Shown: positions 20,031 through 23,061 of the stretch, piece after piece
Layout: each line of letters opens with the position of its first letter
How positions within the stretch are numbered: position 1 is the stretch's first letter
DNA from: Saccoglossus kowalevskii
Lineage: Eukaryota; Hemichordata; Enteropneusta; Harrimaniidae
Direction of reading: 5' to 3'
NCBI RefSeq assembly: GCF_000003605.2
Contig: NW_003149239.1
Location: 1 to 23,061 of the forward strand
DNA length: 23,061 bases
Notes under the pieces: generated by a model
Database searches by the model: none
The model's input: only the letters and a program-made list of their open reading frames with translations
Told to the model about the DNA's origin: nothing
Made by a program: the position numbers and the translations under genes

Positions 20031-22373
20031 ACAGTTTGTGTTTGACCAGGCCTAATGGATGCCAGTTTTTGTTTGACCAGGTCTAATGGATGCCAGTTTT
20101 TGTTTGACCAGGTCTAGTGGATGCCAGTTTGTGTTTGAGCAGGCCTAATGGATGCCAGTTTGTGTTTGACCAGGCCTAATGGATGCCAGTTTGTGTTTGA
20201 CCAGGCCTAATGGATGCCATTTTGTGTTTGACCAGGCCTAATGGATGCCAGTTTGTGTTTGACCGGGCCTAATGGATGCCAGTTTCTGTTTGACCGGGCC
20301 TAATGGATGCCAGTTTGTGTTTGACCAGGCCTAATGGATGCCAGTTTGTGTTTGACCAGGCCTAATGGATGCCAGTTTGTGTTTGACCAGGCATAATGGA
20401 TGCCAGTTTCTGTTTGAAAGGGCCTAATGGATGCCAGTTTGTGTTTGACCGGGCCTAGTGGACGACAGTTTGTGTTTGACCAGGCCTAATGGATGCTAGT
20501 TTGTGTTTGACCAGGCCTAATGGATGCCAGTTTGTGTTTGACCGGGCCTAATGGATGCCAGTTTGTGTTTGACCAGGCATAATGGATGCCAGTTTCTGTT
20601 TGAAAGGGCCTAATGGATGCCAGTTTGTGTTTGACCGGGCCTAGTGGACGACAGTTTGTGTTTGACCAGGCCTAATGGATGCCAGTTTGTGTATGACCAG
20701 GCCTAATGGATGCCAGTTTGTGTTTGACCAGGCTTAATGGATGCCATTTTGTGTTTAACCAGGCCTAATGGATGCCAGTTTGTGTTTGACCAGGCCTAAT
20801 GGATGCCATTTTGTGTTTGACCGGGTCTAGTAAATGCCAGTTTCTGTTTGACCGGGCCTAGTGGATGCCAGTTTGTGTTTGACTGAGCCTAGTGGACGAC
20901 AGTTTGTGTTTGACCAGGCCTAATGGATGACAGTTTGTGTTTGACCGGGCCTAATGGATGCCAGTTTGTGTTTGACCAGGCCTAATGGATGCCAGTTTGT
21001 GTTTGACCGGGCCTAATGGATGCCAGTTTGTGTTTGACCAGGTATAATGGATGCCAGTTTCTGTTTGAAAGGGCCTAATAGATGCCAGTTTGTGTTTGAC
21101 CAGGCCTAGTGGACGACAGTTTGTGTTTGACCAGGCCTAATGGATGCCAGTTTGTGTTTGACCAGGCCTAATGGATGCCAGTTTGTGTTTGACCAGGCCT
21201 AATGGATGCCATTTTGTGTTTGACCAGGCCTAATGGATGCCAGTTTCTGTTTGACCGGGCCTAATGGATGCCAGTTTGTGTTTGACCAGGCCTAATGGAT
21301 GCCAGTTTGTGTTTGACCGGGCCTAATGGATGCCAGTTTGTGTTTGACCGGGTCTAGTGGACGCCAGTTTGTGTTTGACCAGGCCTAATGGATGCAGGTT
21401 TGTGTTTGACCGGGCCTAGTGGATGCCAGTTTGCGTTTGACCAGGCCTAATGGATGCCAGTTTGTGTTTGACCGGGCCTAGTGGACGACAGTTTGTGTTT
21501 GACCAGGCCTAATGGATGCCAGTTTCTGTTTGACTGGGCCTAGTGGATGAAAGTTTGTGTTTGACCAGGCCTAATGGATGCCAGTTTTTGTTTGATTGGG
21601 TCTAGTGGACGCCAGTTTGTGTTTGACCAGGCCTAATGGATGCCAGTTTGTGTTTGACCGGGCCTAATGGATGCCAGTTTGTGTTTGACCAGGCCTAATG
21701 GATGCCAGTTTGTGTTTGACCGGGCCTAGTGGATGGCAGTTTGTGTTTGACCGGGCCTAATGGATGCCATTTTGTGTTTGACCAGGCCTAATGGATGCCA
21801 GTTTGTGTTTGACCGGGCCTAGTGGACGACAGTTTGTGTTTGACCAGGCCTAATGGATGCCAGTTTCTGTTTGACTGGGCCTAGTGGACGACAGTTTGTG
21901 TTTGACCAGGCCTAATGGATGCCAGTTTTTGTTTGACCAGGTCTAGTGGACGCCAGTTTGTGTTTGAGCAGGCCTAATAGATGCCAGTTTGTGTTTGACC
22001 AGGCCTAATGGATGCCAGTTTGTGTTTGACCAGGCCTAATGGATGCCATTTTGTGTTTGACCAGGCCTAATGGATGCCAGTTTGTGTTTGACCGGGCCTA
22101 ATGGATACCAGTTTCTGTTTGACCGGGCCTAATGGATGCCAGTTTGTGTTTGACCAGGCCTAATGGATGCCAGTTTGTGTTTGACCAGGCATAATGGATG
22201 CCAGTTTCTGTTTGAAAGGGCCTAATGGATGCCAGTTTGTGTTTGACCAGGCCTAATGGATGCCAGTTTGTGTTTGACCAGGCCTAATGGAAGCCAGTTT
22301 GTGTTTGACCAGACCTAATGGATGCCATTTTGTGTTTAACCAGGCCTAATAGATGCCAGTTTGTGTTTGACCG
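20031..22373 (+). repeat. Higher-order region with alternating marker cassettes
   Basis: About 75 monomers with no indels. Markers are GTCTAGTAAATG at 20825 and GATGAAAG at 21546. Two successive TTTTTGTTTGACCAGGTC units (about 20066 and 20097) form a one-monomer duplication. Single variants are GTATGACC (about 20691), AGGCTTAATGG (about 20730), AGGTATAATGG (about 21040) and GCAGGTTTGTG (about 21394). Near the end, a GGAAG unit (22289), a GACCTAATGG unit and a TTTAACC unit reproduce the beginning of block A, about 17 kb from the other copies. Confidence 0.8.
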
Positions 22374-23061
22374 GGCCTAATGGATGCCAGTTTGTGTTTG
22401 ACCAGGCCTAATGGATGCTAGATTCTGTTTGACCGGGCCAAATGGATGCCAGTTTGTGTTTGACTGGGCCTAATGGATGCCACTTTGTGTTTGACCAGTC
22501 CTAATGGATGCCAGTTTGTGTCTGACCGGGCCTAGTGGACGACAGTTTGTGTTTGACCAGGCCTAATGGATGCCAGTTTGTGTTTGACCAGGCCTAGTGG
22601 ACGACAGTTTGTGTTTGACCAGGCCTAATGGATGCCATTTTGTGTTTGACCGGGTCTAGTAAATGCCAGTTTCTGTTTGACCGGGCCTAGTGGATGCCAG
22701 TTTGTGTTTGACTGAGCCTAGTGGACGACAGTTTGTGTTTGACCAGGCCTAATGGATGACAGTTTGTGTTTGACCGGGCCTAATGGATGCCAGTTTGTGT
22801 TTGACCAGGCCTAATGGATGCCAGTTTGTGTTTGACCGGGCCTAATGGATGCCAGTTTGTGTTTGACCAGGCATAATGGATGCCAGTTTCTGTTTGAAAG
22901 GGCCTAATGGATGCCAGTTTGTGTTTGACCAGGCCTAGTGGACGACAGTTTGTGTTTGACCAGGCCTAATGGATGCCAGTATGTGTTTGACCAGGCCTAA
23001 TGGATGCCAGTTTTTGTTTGACCAGGCCTAATGGATGCCATTTTGTGTTTGACCAGGCCTA
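22374..23061 (+). repeat. Segment F copy 3 (partial, runs off the window)
   Basis: It matches 13388-14075 at a constant offset of 8986, with TGCTAGATTCTG at 22416 and GTCTAGTAAATG at 22654. It shares with segment F copy 1 the variants ACCAGTCC (about 22494) and CAGTATG (22981), which are absent from copy 2. The match is unbroken to the last base, so the copy continues beyond the window. Confidence 0.88.

Larger units (their letters stand above)
1..23061 (+). repeat. 31-bp tandem satellite/minisatellite array, about 744 monomers
   Basis: The entire window is a head-to-tail array of a 31-bp unit with no interruption by unique DNA. In the unit, GGCCTAATGGATGCCA occupies positions 1-16, GTTTGTGTTTGACC positions 17-30, and position 31 is A or G. 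Length plus a net loss of about 19 bases in visible indels gives about 744 units. The commonest alternative forms are TAG for TAA (position 7), GACGAC for GATGCC (12 and 14), CATTTT for CAGTTT (17), TTTCTG for TTTGTG (21), TTTGCG (22), and AAAG, CTGG or GCAGG around 28-31. The TTTGTGTTTGA part is the most constant. All units have the same orientation. No unique flank is seen, so the array extends past both edges. The length and organisation suggest a eukaryotic satellite; I do not recognise the family or species. Confidence 0.98.

Noticed and set aside
1..23061. CRISPR array
   Set aside because: The whole 31-bp period is conserved, with no unique spacers between repeats, and no cas genes are visible.
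1..23061. Telomere-like sequence: TTAGGC appears once per common monomer on the minus strand
   Set aside because: It occurs once per 31 bp as part of CCATTAGGCC and is never in direct tandem. The match to a known telomere hexamer is best explained by chance.
1..23061. Centromeric CENP-B box
   Set aside because: No TTCG...CGGGA arrangement is present in the monomer variants read. Monomer length alone does not indicate a centromere.
1..23061. Stem-loops from GGCC, AGGCCT and TGGATGCCA in each unit
   Set aside because: These are short palindromes of 4-9 bases recurring with the repeat. None has a stem or T-run typical of a terminator or a structured RNA.
1..23061. Protein-coding minisatellite (repeat domain of a large protein)
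   Set aside because: 31 is not a multiple of 3, and TAA, TGA or TAG falls in every frame within about 93 bp on both strands.
1..23061. Transposon or insertion sequence remnants inside the array
   Set aside because: Every stretch read can be assigned to the 31-bp monomer; no insertion of unrelated sequence or target-site duplication is seen.

Overview
The whole 23,061-base window is the inside of one tandem repeat array. I found no gene, RNA gene, transposon, CRISPR array or unique flanking sequence. The unit is 31 bp, about 744 copies in head-to-tail orientation, about 48% G+C, with a GT-rich + strand. Both window edges fall inside the repeat, so the true array is longer. I use monomer numbering that starts at the first G of GGCCTAATGG. 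On that scale GTTTGTGTTTGACC covers positions 17-30 and position 31 is A or G.

A satellite or large minisatellite of this size, with no coding capacity and nested higher-order repeats, points to a eukaryotic chromosome. I do not recognise the monomer and cannot name the taxon. Because 31 is not a multiple of 3, every frame meets the unit's own stop codons (TAA and TGA on +, TAG on -) within about 93 bp. The only long open frames occur where single-base deletions create 30-bp units.

Layout: (1) 1-5882 is dominated by a roughly 450-bp block A (five copies) and a roughly 596-bp block B (copies at 543, 4201, 4945 and 7455); B runs into A as a composite twice. (2) 2690-3299 recurs at 5883-6740 with an extra 248 bp, and in part at 12061-12600. 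(3) 3640-4238 recurs at 9119-9716 and 17073-17664. (4) 9088-10201 holds two dense clusters of one-base deletions. (5) 10505-11978 is duplicated at 15310-16782. (6) 12875-14918 is duplicated at 17987-20030, and a third partial copy at 22374-23061 runs off the end. From about 13.6 kb onward, two marker cassettes (GTCTAGTAAATG and GATGAAAG) alternate with one another, and GTCTAGTAAATG recurs at a loose 1.8-2.0 kb higher-order period, with one longer 3.1 kb interval.

Distances between all paralogous markers equal whole multiples of 31 once visible one-base indels are counted. This fits growth by in-register unequal exchange or replication slippage. The variable positions are concentrated at three CpG/TpG/CpA sites, as expected from methylated-cytosine decay. 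Nothing in the sequence itself supports a new encoded system; the interest is in array structure and evolution and in possible assembly error.
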